The notes: generated from the letters alone by a model not told the origin. A stretch of 64,000 nt of DNA from Duganella rivi (GCF_009857435.1 NZ_WWCK01000005.1:186001-250000), one strand, 5' to 3'. Numbered from the stretch's first letter, positions 45,650 to 54,906 are shown. Numbers and translations: made by a program.

Positions 45650-47572
45650 ATGACCATTTTTGACAACTACGCCGCACGATACGAACGAACCAAAGAAGAA
45701 GAGATGTCCATGAAGGAGTATCTCGAACTTTGCAAGAAAGACCGGCTGACCTACGCCAGCGCCGCTGAACGGATGCTGGCAGCCATTGGCGAACCGACCC
45801 TGGTCGATACCCGCAATGACACCCGGTTGTCGCGTATCTTTGCGAATAAGGTCATCAAGATTTATCCGGCATTCCGCGAATTCTACGGCACCGAGGAAGT
45901 GATCGAGCAAGTGGTCTCCTACTTCCGCCACGCCGCGCAGGGCCTGGAAGAGCGCAAGCAAATATTGTATTTACTTGGCCCGGTGGGCGGCGGTAAGTCG
46001 TCGATTGCGGAGAAGCTGAAATCCCTGATGGAGCATGTGCCTTTCTATTGCCTCAAAGGTTCGCCGGTCAATGAGTCCCCGCTTGGCTTGTTCAACGAGG
46101 ATGAAGACGGCACCATACTTGAGGAAGACTACGGCATCCCGCGCCGCTACCTGCGCAATATTCCATCGCCTTGGGCGGTCAAGCGCCTGCACGAATTCAA
46201 TGGCGACATCAACCAGTTCCGCGTGGTCAAGCGCTACCCTTCCGTGTTGAAGCAGGTCGGCATTTCCAAGACCGAGCCGGGCGATGAAAACAACCAGGAT
46301 ATTTCCTCGCTGGTCGGCAAGGTCGATATCCGCAAGCTGGAAGATTACTCGCAGGATGACCCCGATGCTTACAGCTACTCGGGCGGTTTGTGCCTGGCCA
46401 ACCAGGGCTTGATGGAATTTGTCGAGATGTTCAAAGCGCCGATCAAGGTGCTGCACCCGCTGCTGACTGCCACGCAGGAAGGCAATTACAAGGGTACGGA
46501 AGGCTTCGGCGCGATTCCGTTTGACGGCGTGGTGCTGGCGCACTCGAACGAGTCGGAGTGGAAGTCGTTCAAGAATAACCGCAACAACGAGGCGTTCCTC
46601 GACCGGATCTACATCGTCAAAGTGCCGTACTGCCTGCGCGTCACTGACGAGATCAAGATTTACGACAAGCTGCTGTTCAACTCTTCTCTGTCGAGCGCTC
46701 CGTGCGCGCCGGGCACGCTGCGCATGATGGCGCAGTTTGCGATCCTGTCGCGGCTGAAAGATCCAGAGAACTCCAGTATCTTCAGCAAGATGCTGGTGTA
46801 CGACGGTGAGAACCTCAAGGACACCGATCCCAAGGCCAAGTCTATCCACGAGTACGTGGACTATGCCGGCGTGGACGAAGGCATGAACGGGCTGTCGACA
46901 CGCTTTGCGTTCAAGATTTTGTCCAAGGTCTTCAACTTCGATAACACCGAGGTGGCGGCGAATCCGGTGCACTTGCTGTATGTGCTGGAGCAGCAGGTCG
47001 AGCGCGAGCAGTTCCCGCCTGAGCTGGAGCAGAAGTACTTCTCCTATATTAAGGAGCACCTCGCGCAGCGCTACGTGGAGTTCATCGGCAAGGAGATTCA
47101 GACCGCGTACCTCGAATCGTATTCGGAGTACGGCCAGAATATCTTCGACCGCTACGTGACCTTTGCCGACTTCTGGATACAGGACCAGGAATACCGCGAC
47201 CCCGATACCGGCGAGAGCTTCGACCGCGAGTCGCTCAACAACGAGCTGGAAAAAATCGAGAAGCCAGCCGGGATTTCGAATCCGAAGGACTTCCGCAACG
47301 AGATCGTCAACTTCGGCCTGCGCGCGCGCGCCAACAACGGCGGCAAGAATCCAGCGTGGACTAGCTATGAGAAGTTCCGCACGGTGATCGAGAAGAAGAT
47401 GTTCTCCAATACGGAAGAACTGCTGCCGGTGATTTCGTTCAACGCCAAGGCCAGCGCGGAAGACGCCAACAAGCACGCCGACTTTGTCGCGCGCATGGTG
47501 GAGAAAGGCTACACGGCCAAGCAAGTGCGCTTGCTGTGCGAATGGTATCTGCGCGTGAGGAAGTCGTCGTAA
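45650..47572 (+). CDS. prkA: PrkA family serine protein kinase
   Basis: Cytoplasmic ATP-binding protein of 640 residues (YeaG in E. coli), involved in stress and stationary-phase adaptation. The AAA-like N-terminal domain has the P-loop GPVGGGKS at 110-117, and the C-terminal PrkA domain includes EEIYRDPDTGES-like acidic segments (QDQEYRDPDTGESFDRESLNNELEKIEKP). The start at 45650 (MTIFDNYAARYERTKEEEMS) has AAAGGA 6 bases upstream and is the family N-terminus. It is the first gene of the prkA-yeaH-spoVR cluster. Confidence 0.95.
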   Translation: MTIFDNYAARYERTKEEEMSMKEYLELCKKDRLTYASAAERMLAAIGEPTLVDTRNDTRLSRIFANKVIKIYPAFREFYGTEEVIEQVVSYFRHAAQGLEERKQILYLLGPVGGGKSSIAEKLKSLMEHVPFYCLKGSPVNESPLGLFNEDEDGTILEEDYGIPRRYLRNIPSPWAVKRLHEFNGDINQFRVVKRYPSVLKQVGISKTEPGDENNQDISSLVGKVDIRKLEDYSQDDPDAYSYSGGLCLANQGLMEFVEMFKAPIKVLHPLLTATQEGNYKGTEGFGAIPFDGVVLAHSNESEWKSFKNNRNNEAFLDRIYIVKVPYCLRVTDEIKIYDKLLFNSSLSSAPCAPGTLRMMAQFAILSRLKDPENSSIFSKMLVYDGENLKDTDPKAKSIHEYVDYAGVDEGMNGLSTRFAFKILSKVFNFDNTEVAANPVHLLYVLEQQVEREQFPPELEQKYFSYIKEHLAQRYVEFIGKEIQTAYLESYSEYGQNIFDRYVTFADFWIQDQEYRDPDTGESFDRESLNNELEKIEKPAGISNPKDFRNEIVNFGLRARANNGGKNPAWTSYEKFRTVIEKKMFSNTEELLPVISFNAKASAEDANKHADFVARMVEKGYTAKQVRLLCEWYLRVRKSS

Positions 47573-47577
47573 AGCGC

Positions 47578-47655
47578 CGTCATTCCGGCGCACGCCGGAA
47601 TCCATAGAACGCGTGATTGCACGTTCAGCATGGGTTCCGGCGTGCCCGGAACGAC
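47578..47655. repeat. Imperfect inverted repeat element (REP/MITE-like) between prkA and yeaH
   Basis: The left arm (47578-47605, CGTCATTCCGGCGCACGCCG...) and the right arm (47630-47655) are near-perfect inverted complements with a ~24-bp centre. Each arm is itself a small palindrome around TTCCGGCG/CGCCGGAA. Elements of the CGTCATTCC-type are widespread in proteobacterial intergenic DNA. Confidence 0.8.
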
Positions 47656-47683
47656 GCGACAGGGACTCAGTAGGAGGCATCTT

Positions 47684-48952
47684 TTGACTTACCTCATCGA
47701 CCGACGTTTGCAGGGCAAGAACAAGTCCGCAGTCAACCGCGAGCGCTTCTTGCGACGTTACAAAGCTCAGATCAAGGACGCGGTGGGACGCGCCATCAAA
47801 GGCCGCTCCATCACCGACGTTGAGAATGGCGAAAAGGTCTCCATCCCGGTCAAGGATGTGAGCGAGCCCTCGTTTGGCCACGCCCATGGCGGCGTGTGGG
47901 AGGTGGTCAATCCGGGCAACCAGGAGTATCTGAAGGGCGACCAGATCAACCGTCCCAAGGGCGGCGGCGGTTCCGGCCGCGGCAAGGCCGGCAATAGCGA
48001 TCAACTGACCGAGGACGATTTCATCTTCGAGCTGTCGCGCGAAGAATTCATGAACTACTTCTTCGAAGACCTGGAACTGCCGCACATGGTCAAGACCCAG
48101 CTGACCGCCACCACCGATTTCAAGAACCAGCGCGCCGGCTACAATATGTCCGGCACACCGTCCAACATCCACGTGCTGCGCTCGCTGCGCGGCGCACTGG
48201 GGCGGCGCATCGCCGTTGGCGGCAACTCGCGCAAGCGCGTGATTGAAGCGGAGCGCGAACTGGAAGAGCTGCTGCTGGAAGGCGTGCCGCTGCAAGACCA
48301 GCGCGTGGTCGAGTTGAAAAAACTGATCCACCACCTGCATACGCGGCTGCTGGCGATCCCGTTCATCGATCCGTTCGACCTGCGCTACACCAACCGCGTC
48401 AAGGTGCCCAAGCCGATGACGCAGGCGGTGATGTTCTGCATCATGGACGTATCCGGCTCCATGGACGAAACGCGCAAGGACACGGCCAAGCGCTTCTTCA
48501 TCCTGCTCTACCTTTTCCTCAAACGCGTGTACGACAAAATCGAAGTGGTCTTCATCCGCCACCACACCGCCGCCGCGGAAGTGGACGAGGAAGAATTCTT
48601 CCACTCGCGCGAGTCGGGCGGTACGGTGGTGTCGTCGGCGCTGCACTTGCTGGACAAGGTCATCGATGAACGCTACGGCGCCGGCAGCTACAACGCCTAC
48701 GTGGCGCAAGCCTCGGACGGCGACAACTGGGACAACGACTCGGTGCTGTGCCGGCAGCTGCTGGTGAACACCATCATGCCCAAGGTGCAGTACTACACCT
48801 ACGTCGAAATCACCGACGGCCCGCCGCAAAACTTATGGGAGCAATATTCGCAAGTGCCGGATCACCATCCGCACTTCGCCATGCAGAAAATCGTCACACC
48901 GGCTGATATCTACCCGGTATTCCGTGAACTGTTCAAGAAGCAGCCGAAATAA
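47684..48952 (+). CDS. yeaH: YeaH/YhbH family protein
   Basis: Partner of PrkA in the conserved kinase cluster. A TTG start at 47684 is supported by a perfect AGGAGG 6 bases upstream and by the family N-terminus (M)TYLIDRRLQGKNKSAVNRERFLRRY. A Gly-rich low-complexity stretch follows near residues 93-105. The C-terminal half has a von Willebrand A-like domain with MDVSGSMDETRKD and FIRHHTAAAEVDEEEFF. Length 422. The cellular role is not established. It precedes spoVR by 2 bases. Confidence 0.92.
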   Translation: MTYLIDRRLQGKNKSAVNRERFLRRYKAQIKDAVGRAIKGRSITDVENGEKVSIPVKDVSEPSFGHAHGGVWEVVNPGNQEYLKGDQINRPKGGGGSGRGKAGNSDQLTEDDFIFELSREEFMNYFFEDLELPHMVKTQLTATTDFKNQRAGYNMSGTPSNIHVLRSLRGALGRRIAVGGNSRKRVIEAERELEELLLEGVPLQDQRVVELKKLIHHLHTRLLAIPFIDPFDLRYTNRVKVPKPMTQAVMFCIMDVSGSMDETRKDTAKRFFILLYLFLKRVYDKIEVVFIRHHTAAAEVDEEEFFHSRESGGTVVSSALHLLDKVIDERYGAGSYNAYVAQASDGDNWDNDSVLCRQLLVNTIMPKVQYYTYVEITDGPPQNLWEQYSQVPDHHPHFAMQKIVTPADIYPVFRELFKKQPK

Positions 48953-48954
48953 TC

Positions 48955-50496
48955 ATGAACGACAGGATCGAACCCAAGCCGAAGCATCCTAACGCCCTGC
49001 CGGAGCAATCCGAATGGACGTTTGAGCTGATCGAGCAGATACACCAGGAAATCCGCCGCGTGGCCGAGGGCTTCGGGCTGGATACCTATCCCAACCAACT
49101 GGAAATCATCACTGCCGAGCAGATGATGGACGCCTACACCTCGGTCGGCATGCCGGTCTCCTACAATCACTGGTCGTTCGGCAAGCACTTCCTCAGCACC
49201 GAGAAAGGCTACAAGCGCGGGCAAATGGGGCTGGCCTACGAAATCGTCATCAACTCCAACCCGTGCATCGCCTACCTGATGGAGGAGAACAGCCTGACCA
49301 TGCAGTCGCTGGTGATCGCGCACGCGGCGTATGGCCACAACTCCTTCTTCAAAGGGAACTACCTGTTCCGCACCTGGACTGACGCCGACGCCATCGTTGA
49401 CTACATGGTGTTCGCCAAGAATTATATCGCCGAGTGCGAGCAGCGCCACGGCATCGACGCGGTCGAGCTTCTACTGGATTCATGCCACGCCATCCAGAAC
49501 TACGGCGTCGACCGCTACAAGCGGCCGGCCAAGCTGTCGATGGCGCAGGAGCGCGCGCGCCAGAAGGAGCGCGAGGCTTACGTACAGTCGCAAATCAACG
49601 AGCTATGGCGCACCCTGCCCAGGCGCGAGGAAGAGGAAGCGGCCAAGGTCACCAAGCGCTTCCCGCCCGAGCCGGAAGAAAACCTGCTGTACTTTATCGA
49701 GAAGTACGCGCCGCTGCTGGAACCCTGGCAGCGCGAGATGGTGCGCATTGTGCGCAAGATTTCGCAGTACTTCTACCCGCAGCGCCAAACCCAGGTGATG
49801 AACGAGGGCTGGGCCACCTTCTGGCACTACACCATCCTCAACCAGTTGTACGACGAGGGCGTGGTCGGCGACGGCTTCATGATGGAGTTCCTGAAGAGCC
49901 ATACCAACGTGGTCTACCAGCCGCCGGTCAACAGCCCGTACTACAGCGGCATCAATCCGTACGCGCTGGGCTTTGCCATGATGACCGACATCCGCCGCAT
50001 CTGCGAGAACCCGACCGATGAAGACCGCGAATGGTTCCCCGACATTGCCGGCAGCGATTGGCGCAAGACGCTGGACTTCGCCATGCGCAACTTCAAGGAC
50101 GAAAGCTTTATCGCCCAATACCTGTCGCCCAAGCTGATCCGCGAGTTCCACTTCTTTGCCGTGCTCGATGACGACAATAACGAGAAACTCAGCGTCTCGG
50201 CCATCCACGACGACCTCGGCTACCGCTACGTGCGCCAGCAACTGGCCGAGCAGTACAACCTCGGCAACCGCGAGCCGAATATCCAGGTCTGGTCGGTCAA
50301 TACGCAAGACGACCGCGCCCTGACCTTGCGCCACAGCCAGTTCCAGCGCCGCCCGCTCAACCAGCAGGCCGGTGAAGTTCTCAAGCATGTGGCCCGGCTG
50401 TGGGGCTTCGACGTCCACCTGGAAACCGTCGGCCCCGGCGGCGAGGTGGTCAGCACGCTGGAAGTGAAACGGGAGAAACGCGGCCGCACTTTCTGA
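48955..50496 (+). CDS. SpoVR family protein (YcgB-like)
   Basis: Cytoplasmic protein of 513 residues named from Bacillus spore cortex formation; in non-sporulating bacteria it travels with prkA-yeaH and is linked to RpoS-type stress. Family motifs include EMDAYTSVGMPVSYNHWSFGKHF-like (QMMDAYTSVGMPVSYNHWSFGK), AYEIVINSNPCIAYLMEENS, and NEGWATFWHYTILNQLYDEG. The last third ends with an Arg/Lys-rich tail. The terminator at 50562-50600 closes the cluster. Confidence 0.93.
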   Translation: MNDRIEPKPKHPNALPEQSEWTFELIEQIHQEIRRVAEGFGLDTYPNQLEIITAEQMMDAYTSVGMPVSYNHWSFGKHFLSTEKGYKRGQMGLAYEIVINSNPCIAYLMEENSLTMQSLVIAHAAYGHNSFFKGNYLFRTWTDADAIVDYMVFAKNYIAECEQRHGIDAVELLLDSCHAIQNYGVDRYKRPAKLSMAQERARQKEREAYVQSQINELWRTLPRREEEEAAKVTKRFPPEPEENLLYFIEKYAPLLEPWQREMVRIVRKISQYFYPQRQTQVMNEGWATFWHYTILNQLYDEGVVGDGFMMEFLKSHTNVVYQPPVNSPYYSGINPYALGFAMMTDIRRICENPTDEDREWFPDIAGSDWRKTLDFAMRNFKDESFIAQYLSPKLIREFHFFAVLDDDNNEKLSVSAIHDDLGYRYVRQQLAEQYNLGNREPNIQVWSVNTQDDRALTLRHSQFQRRPLNQQAGEVLKHVARLWGFDVHLETVGPGGEVVSTLEVKREKRGRTF

Positions 50497-51015
50497 CCCA
50501 ACATATATATAAGGCTTTTTCCAGCGCCGTCCTGACTCAGGCACGGCTCTTGCAAGGACATCACCGGGAGCAGCGTCGGCGCGCTGTTCCCGGTTTTTTT
50601 TGCCCGAGGCACGGTGCGGGCGCGCTGTCAATGTTTTTCTTCAGATACTTGTATAGCGCCCCTCGCAAGAATTTCATGAAAGAAACATTTACGGCCAAAT
50701 TATTAACTGCGCGTAGTAAAATTACGCGCATAAAATTCCGTTTTTGGCCTTAAGGGAAAACTAAGTAACGTCATGGTGCGCCAGCGCCCAAAAATGCGCC
50801 AAGCGGTGTTGCCGATTGAGCCAGAACGGTGCAAAGTGAGCGCTACCATATAGGAAAACCCTATGAAATTTAACCGGTTTTAGGGATGAAAATTCTATGT
50901 AAAATCAAGAATTCGTATGTATAATTCGCCGACGTCCCGGATGCGGCTGTTGTTTTGTGTCGCCATTTTGGGGTTTAAGTAGCACCAAAGAGAGTTGGTA
51001 TTGGAGAAAGCAGGC
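50497..51015 (+). promoter_or_regulatory. Gap between spoVR and tonB with terminator and AT-rich promoter region
   Basis: The first part holds the terminator at 50562-50600. From about 50640 the DNA is markedly AT-rich. It contains an inverted repeat, TGCGCGTA-N7-TACGCGCA, at 50708-50730 and a TATAAT at 50920-50925, about 95 bp before the tonB start, with no good -35 element. No gene was found. The likely role is the promoter and leader of the tonB operon; a Fur-type box was not clearly seen. Confidence 0.5.
50562..50600 (+). terminator. Rho-independent terminator after spoVR
   Basis: ACCGGGAGCAGC pairs with GCTGTTCCCGGT (one mismatch) and is followed by eight T residues. It ends the prkA-yeaH-spoVR unit. 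Confidence 0.88.
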
Positions 51016-51678
51016 ATGAATTTCACGCACAACGAGAAAAGCACCGGGAAGAACTTTACAGGCATTACGATTGTCGTTTTGTTGCACGTCCTGGTTGCTT
51101 ATGGGATCGTGACGGGCCTTGGGAAACGCCTGGTGGCCAAGATGGTCGCACCAGTGGAGACCAAGATCATCGAGGAGGTGAAACCTCCTCCACCGAAAGA
51201 GCTCCCACCACCGCCACCTCCGCCAGAGATGAAGGCACCACCACCGCCATTCATCCCGCCAGTCGAGGTGAACGTGCAGCAGCCGCCGCCGCCGAACAAC
51301 ACGATCGCCAACGCGACCAACGTGAAGCCGGCAACCACGGAAATCCAGAAAGCACCGCCAGCACCACCGGCAGCGCCACCTGGCCCACCTAAAACTGGTG
51401 TCCGTACTGCTGCCGTAGTTGACTTTGGCACTTGCGCCAAGCCGGAATGGCCGAAGTCGTCGCTGCGTAACGAGGAAACCGGTACGGTTCAGCTGTCGTT
51501 CTTGATTTCGGCCGACGGCCGCGTCACCGAGAGCAAGGTAGTGAAATCGAGCGGCTTTAGAGATCTGGATAAAGCCGCGATCGCTGGTATCACGAAGTGC
51601 CGTTTCAAACCGGCAACCGTGGACGGCGTTCCACAAGAAGGCTGGCAGCAGATGCAATACGTCTGGACGCTGGAGTAA
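51016..51678 (+). CDS. tonB: TonB energy transducer
   Basis: Transfers proton-motive energy to outer-membrane receptors. The 220-residue protein has one N-terminal membrane helix (GITIVVLLHVLVAYGIVTGLG), a proline-rich periplasmic span (VKPPPPKELPPPPPPPEMK onward, residues ~55-125) and a C-terminal TonB domain (GTVQLSFLISADGRVTESKVVKSSGFRDLDKAAIAGITKCRFKP). The start at 51016 is preceded by GGAG. It is the first gene of a tonB-exbB-exbD-exbD unit. Confidence 0.94.
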   Translation: MNFTHNEKSTGKNFTGITIVVLLHVLVAYGIVTGLGKRLVAKMVAPVETKIIEEVKPPPPKELPPPPPPPEMKAPPPPFIPPVEVNVQQPPPPNNTIANATNVKPATTEIQKAPPAPPAAPPGPPKTGVRTAAVVDFGTCAKPEWPKSSLRNEETGTVQLSFLISADGRVTESKVVKSSGFRDLDKAAIAGITKCRFKPATVDGVPQEGWQQMQYVWTLE

Positions 51679-51761
51679 AACCGAGACAGAACACCGTCTC
51701 ACTTAGTAATTTCGTTGTCATTACGCCAGCGATCTGATTATTTTATCAATTTGGAGGAAGC

Positions 51762-52664
51762 ATGTTTAAGAATACCCGTTTGTCCGCTGTACTGGCCGCT
51801 GTGCTGTTCTCGGTGACCGCAGCCACCGCCCTGGTGAGCGCCCCTGCCTTCGCGCAAGAGCAAGCCTCGGCAGCCGCTTCGGCACCAGCAGCTGCGCCAG
51901 CAGCGGATGCGGCAGCAGCACCAGCTCCAGCAGCTGAAGCTCCAGCAGCACCTGCAGCTCACGGTGGTAAAGAAGAAGTGGAAAACCCATACGGCTTCGC
52001 TGCTGTTTGGGAAGCAGGCTTCGTATCGCGCGGCACCCTGATCATCCTGTCGCTGATGTCGATGGGTTCGTGGTACATCATCATCACCAAACTGATCGAC
52101 CAGACCAAGATCTTCAAACAGTCGAAAGAAACCTCGGCCAAGTTCTGGAAAGCTTCGTCGATCGCTGCTGGTTCGGCTACCCTGACCGAAGGCTCGCCAT
52201 TCCGCTTCATCGCTGAAACCGGCACCAAGGCTACCCAGCACCACGACGGCGCCCTGCTGGAACAAATCGACCTGTCGACCTGGGTGACCATGTCGATCCA
52301 GCGCGCTGTTGACAAAGTTCAATCGCGTCTGCAAGACGGCCTGTCGTTCCTGGCAACCGTTGGTTCGACCGCACCGTTCATCGGTCTGTTCGGTACCGTT
52401 TGGGGTATTTACAATGCACTGATCGCCATCGGCATGTCGGGTAACGCATCGATCGACAAGGTTGCAGGTCCAGTGGGTGAAGCACTGATCATGACCGCGT
52501 TTGGTCTGTTCGTTGCAGTTCCAGCCGTTCTGGGTTACAACTGGCTGGTACGCCGTAACAAATCGGCAATGGAAGACGTACGTGCTTTCTCGGCTGACGT
52601 GCACTCGGTTCTGATCTCTGGCGCAATGTCGACCGCAACCGGCGGCTCGAAAAAAGTAGGCTAA
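51762..52664 (+). CDS. exbB: ExbB-type proton channel (MotA/TolQ family) with extended N-terminus
   Basis: Membrane partner of TonB, 300 residues. A Sec-type signal peptide (cleavage likely after AFA, residue 31) and an Ala/Pro-rich periplasmic stretch (32-66) precede three membrane helices: VSRGTLIILSLMSMGSWYIIITKL, GLSFLATVGSTAPFIGLFGTVWGIYNAL and VGEALIMTAFGLFVAVPAVLGYNWL. This extended N-terminus is typical of ExbB-2-like proteins. It begins 83 bases after tonB. Confidence 0.93.
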   Translation: MFKNTRLSAVLAAVLFSVTAATALVSAPAFAQEQASAAASAPAAAPAADAAAAPAPAAEAPAAPAAHGGKEEVENPYGFAAVWEAGFVSRGTLIILSLMSMGSWYIIITKLIDQTKIFKQSKETSAKFWKASSIAAGSATLTEGSPFRFIAETGTKATQHHDGALLEQIDLSTWVTMSIQRAVDKVQSRLQDGLSFLATVGSTAPFIGLFGTVWGIYNALIAIGMSGNASIDKVAGPVGEALIMTAFGLFVAVPAVLGYNWLVRRNKSAMEDVRAFSADVHSVLISGAMSTATGGSKKVG

Positions 52665-52670
52665 TTAATC

Positions 52671-53099
52671 ATGTCCATGTCCGTAGGCTCCGAGAGCGGA
52701 GACGAAGATCAAGTCATGTCGGAAATCAACACGACGCCCCTCGTGGACATCATGTTGGTTCTGCTGATTATCTTCCTGATCACGAGCCCGGTTGTGCTGA
52801 AGCTGATTAAAATCCAGCTGCCAGAAGAAACCAACCAGGTTATCCAGACCAAGCCGGAAGACGTCAACATCGTCGTTAGCAAAGATGGCGACATCTATTG
52901 GAACCAGCGCAAAATGCGCGACGCCAATGAGCTGTTCGACAATCTGAAGGTGGAAGCTGTCAAATTGCCTCAGCCGGAAGTACATGTACGTGGTGACCAA
53001 GAAACCAAGTACGAAGCGATCGGCAAGGTTATTTACACTACCCAGCGTGCTGGTATTCAGAAGGTCGGCTTCATCACCGAACCGCCTGATAAGGGTTAA
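52671..53099 (+). CDS. exbD: ExbD/TolR family protein, first copy
   Basis: Peptidoglycan-facing stator partner of ExbB, 142 residues. One N-terminal membrane helix (TTPLVDIMLVLLIIFLITSPVV) carries the functional Asp in PLVDIM, and a periplasmic domain follows. It begins 6 bases after exbB. The second copy at 53160 is diverged, so this is a tonB-exbB-exbD1-exbD2 arrangement as known from Xanthomonas. Confidence 0.93.
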   Translation: MSMSVGSESGDEDQVMSEINTTPLVDIMLVLLIIFLITSPVVLKLIKIQLPEETNQVIQTKPEDVNIVVSKDGDIYWNQRKMRDANELFDNLKVEAVKLPQPEVHVRGDQETKYEAIGKVIYTTQRAGIQKVGFITEPPDKG

Positions 53100-53159
53100 T
53101 TCCCGACAGTGCACCGCAGGCCTGTCGTTCAGGCCTGCCCTTCTAAAAAGGAAATATTC

Positions 53160-53591
53160 ATGAGTATGAATGTCGGCTCGCCATCCAGTGGTGGCGCGGA
53201 TCCGGAACCAATGATGGAAATGAATATGACGCCCCTCATCGACGTGATGCTGGTGCTGATTATCATGATGATCATTACGATTCCTAAAGCCAACCACTCG
53301 GTCAACCTGAACATGCCGGTCGGCACCCCGCCGCCGCCAACCAAGGAACCAGTGGTCATTACGATTGACGTCGACTTCGACGGTACGATTCTGTGGGATA
53401 ACGCAGTCATTCCTGACCGCGGCACCCTGGAAGCGAAACTGACCGATGTCGCAGCGCAAGCTGACCAGCCGGAAGTGCATCTGCGTCCGAACAAGCTGGT
53501 ATCGTACAAGGTCGTAGCAGGCGTGATGGCTTCGGCTCAACGTCTGGGCGTGACCAAGATTGGTCTGGTCGGTAACGAACAGTTCCAATAA
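53160..53591 (+). CDS. ExbD/TolR family protein, second copy
   Basis: Second ExbD of 143 residues, starting at 53160 (MSMNVGSPSSGG) with AAAAAGGAAAT upstream. The helix MTPLIDVMLVLIIMMIITIP contains the functional Asp (PLIDVM). The periplasmic part has a small TPPPPTKEP linker and ends KIGLVGNEQF. It differs from the first copy in the membrane-proximal and C-terminal segments. A strong terminator follows. Confidence 0.9.
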   Translation: MSMNVGSPSSGGADPEPMMEMNMTPLIDVMLVLIIMMIITIPKANHSVNLNMPVGTPPPPTKEPVVITIDVDFDGTILWDNAVIPDRGTLEAKLTDVAAQADQPEVHLRPNKLVSYKVVAGVMASAQRLGVTKIGLVGNEQFQ

Positions 53592-53609
53592 AAAGTCCCA
53601 TGTACAATG

Positions 53610-53644
53610 ATAGGCAGGACCCTTCCTGCCTATTTTCGTTTTTT
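53610..53644 (+). terminator. Terminator after the second exbD
   Basis: ATAGGCAGGA and TCCTGCCTAT form a perfect 10-bp stem with a 4-base loop, followed by a TTTTCGTTTTTT tract. It lies just before the TPR gene, so that gene may have its own promoter or rely on read-through. Confidence 0.82.
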
Positions 53645-53663
53645 GATGAAAGAAAACCCACCC

Positions 53664-54887
53664 ATGACCAAGTTTCGTCTCGCTCATCTCGGCCTGGTAA
53701 TGGCCGCTATTGGTTTTACTGCAGCAGCCCCTATCGCAGGTTTCTCGTCGGTCGCCTACGCAGCAGAAACGGTGCGCGCAGAAATCGGCAAACCATTGCA
53801 AGAAGCGCAGAAACTGGCCGCGGCCGGCAAGAACAAAGAAGCGCTTGCCAAACTGAAAGAAACTGACGCTGTCGGCGGCAAAACCGCCAACGAAACCTAT
53901 TTGATCGAGCGCACCCGCGCTTCGGCTGCAGTTGCTGCCGGCGATAACGACGCCGCCGCTAAAGCCTTTGAAACGGTCATCAATTCGGGCAAGCTGTCGC
54001 CTGCCGAATCGTCCAAATTCTCGGAAGCCCTGGCTGGTATCTACTACCGCGCCAAGGACTACAACAAAGCCGTGACCTGGTTCCAGCGCGTGCTGAAAGA
54101 CAACCCAAGCAATACCTCGGCCCACGAATACATCGTGCAGATCCTGTACACCTCGGGCAAATATGCCGAGGCGGCCAAGGAACTGCAAGCGACCAAGAAC
54201 CTGAGCGAAAACCAGCTGGGCATGCTGGCCAACATCCAGCTGAAACAGAACGACAAAGTCGGTTACGTGCAGACGCTGGAAAAGATGGCTGCCAGCTATC
54301 CAAAAGCCCAGACCTGGGCTGACCTGCTGCAACGCGTACAGACCAAGCCAGGCTTCTCGTCGGCACTGTCGCTGGATCTGCTGCGCCTGCGCCTGCAACT
54401 GGGCCTGCTGACCAAGCCGAATGAATACATGGAAATGAGCCAGTTGGCCCTGCAAGTCGGCAACCCGGCTGAAGCCATCAAGATCATCGACCAAGGCTAC
54501 AAAAAAGGCGCCCTGGGCACCGGTTCCGACGCCGCGCGTCACCAGCGCCTGAAAGATCTGGCCACCAAGACCCAAGCCGAGTTCGGCGCCAAGCTGCCTG
54601 CTGCGCAAGCTGAAGCTGAAAAAGCCAAGGACGCAGACGCACTGGCCAACCTGGGCTACGCCCTGGTGTCGGATGGTAAAGCCGACAAAGGCCTGCCACT
54701 GCTGGAACAAGCTGTGAAACTGGGCACCGGCAAAAATCCTGAAGCCATCAAGCTGCACCAAGGCCTGGCTCAGAACATTGCAGGCAAGAAAGCTGCTGCG
54801 CTGACCACCCTGAAATCGGTCAAAGGTACTGACGGCACCGCCGACCTGGCCCGCTACTGGACCATGAACATTAACCGCCCACTGTAA
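53664..54887 (+). CDS. Periplasmic TPR-repeat protein
   Basis: 407-residue product, starting at 53664 (MTKFRLAHLG; an ATG at 53646 is also in frame). A Sec signal peptide ends near residue 33 (SSVAYA/AETV). The rest is a series of TPR-like helical pairs, for example EALAGIYYRAKDYNKAVTWFQRVLKDNPSNTSAHEYIVQILYTSG and ALANLGYALVSDGKADKGLPLLEQAV. TPR proteins scaffold complexes; position after tonB-exbBDD suggests an envelope role with that system, but the terminator at 53610-53644 argues for a separate unit. The function is unknown. Confidence 0.75.
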   Translation: MTKFRLAHLGLVMAAIGFTAAAPIAGFSSVAYAAETVRAEIGKPLQEAQKLAAAGKNKEALAKLKETDAVGGKTANETYLIERTRASAAVAAGDNDAAAKAFETVINSGKLSPAESSKFSEALAGIYYRAKDYNKAVTWFQRVLKDNPSNTSAHEYIVQILYTSGKYAEAAKELQATKNLSENQLGMLANIQLKQNDKVGYVQTLEKMAASYPKAQTWADLLQRVQTKPGFSSALSLDLLRLRLQLGLLTKPNEYMEMSQLALQVGNPAEAIKIIDQGYKKGALGTGSDAARHQRLKDLATKTQAEFGAKLPAAQAEAEKAKDADALANLGYALVSDGKADKGLPLLEQAVKLGTGKNPEAIKLHQGLAQNIAGKKAAALTTLKSVKGTDGTADLARYWTMNINRPL

Positions 54888-54906
54888 TCCCGGGCTGCTG
54901 ATGCGC

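Noticed and set aside
45971..48829. 952-codon open frame opposite prkA and yeaH
   Set aside because: It crosses two real genes and a repeat, has a composition typical of antisense frames, and shows no motifs.
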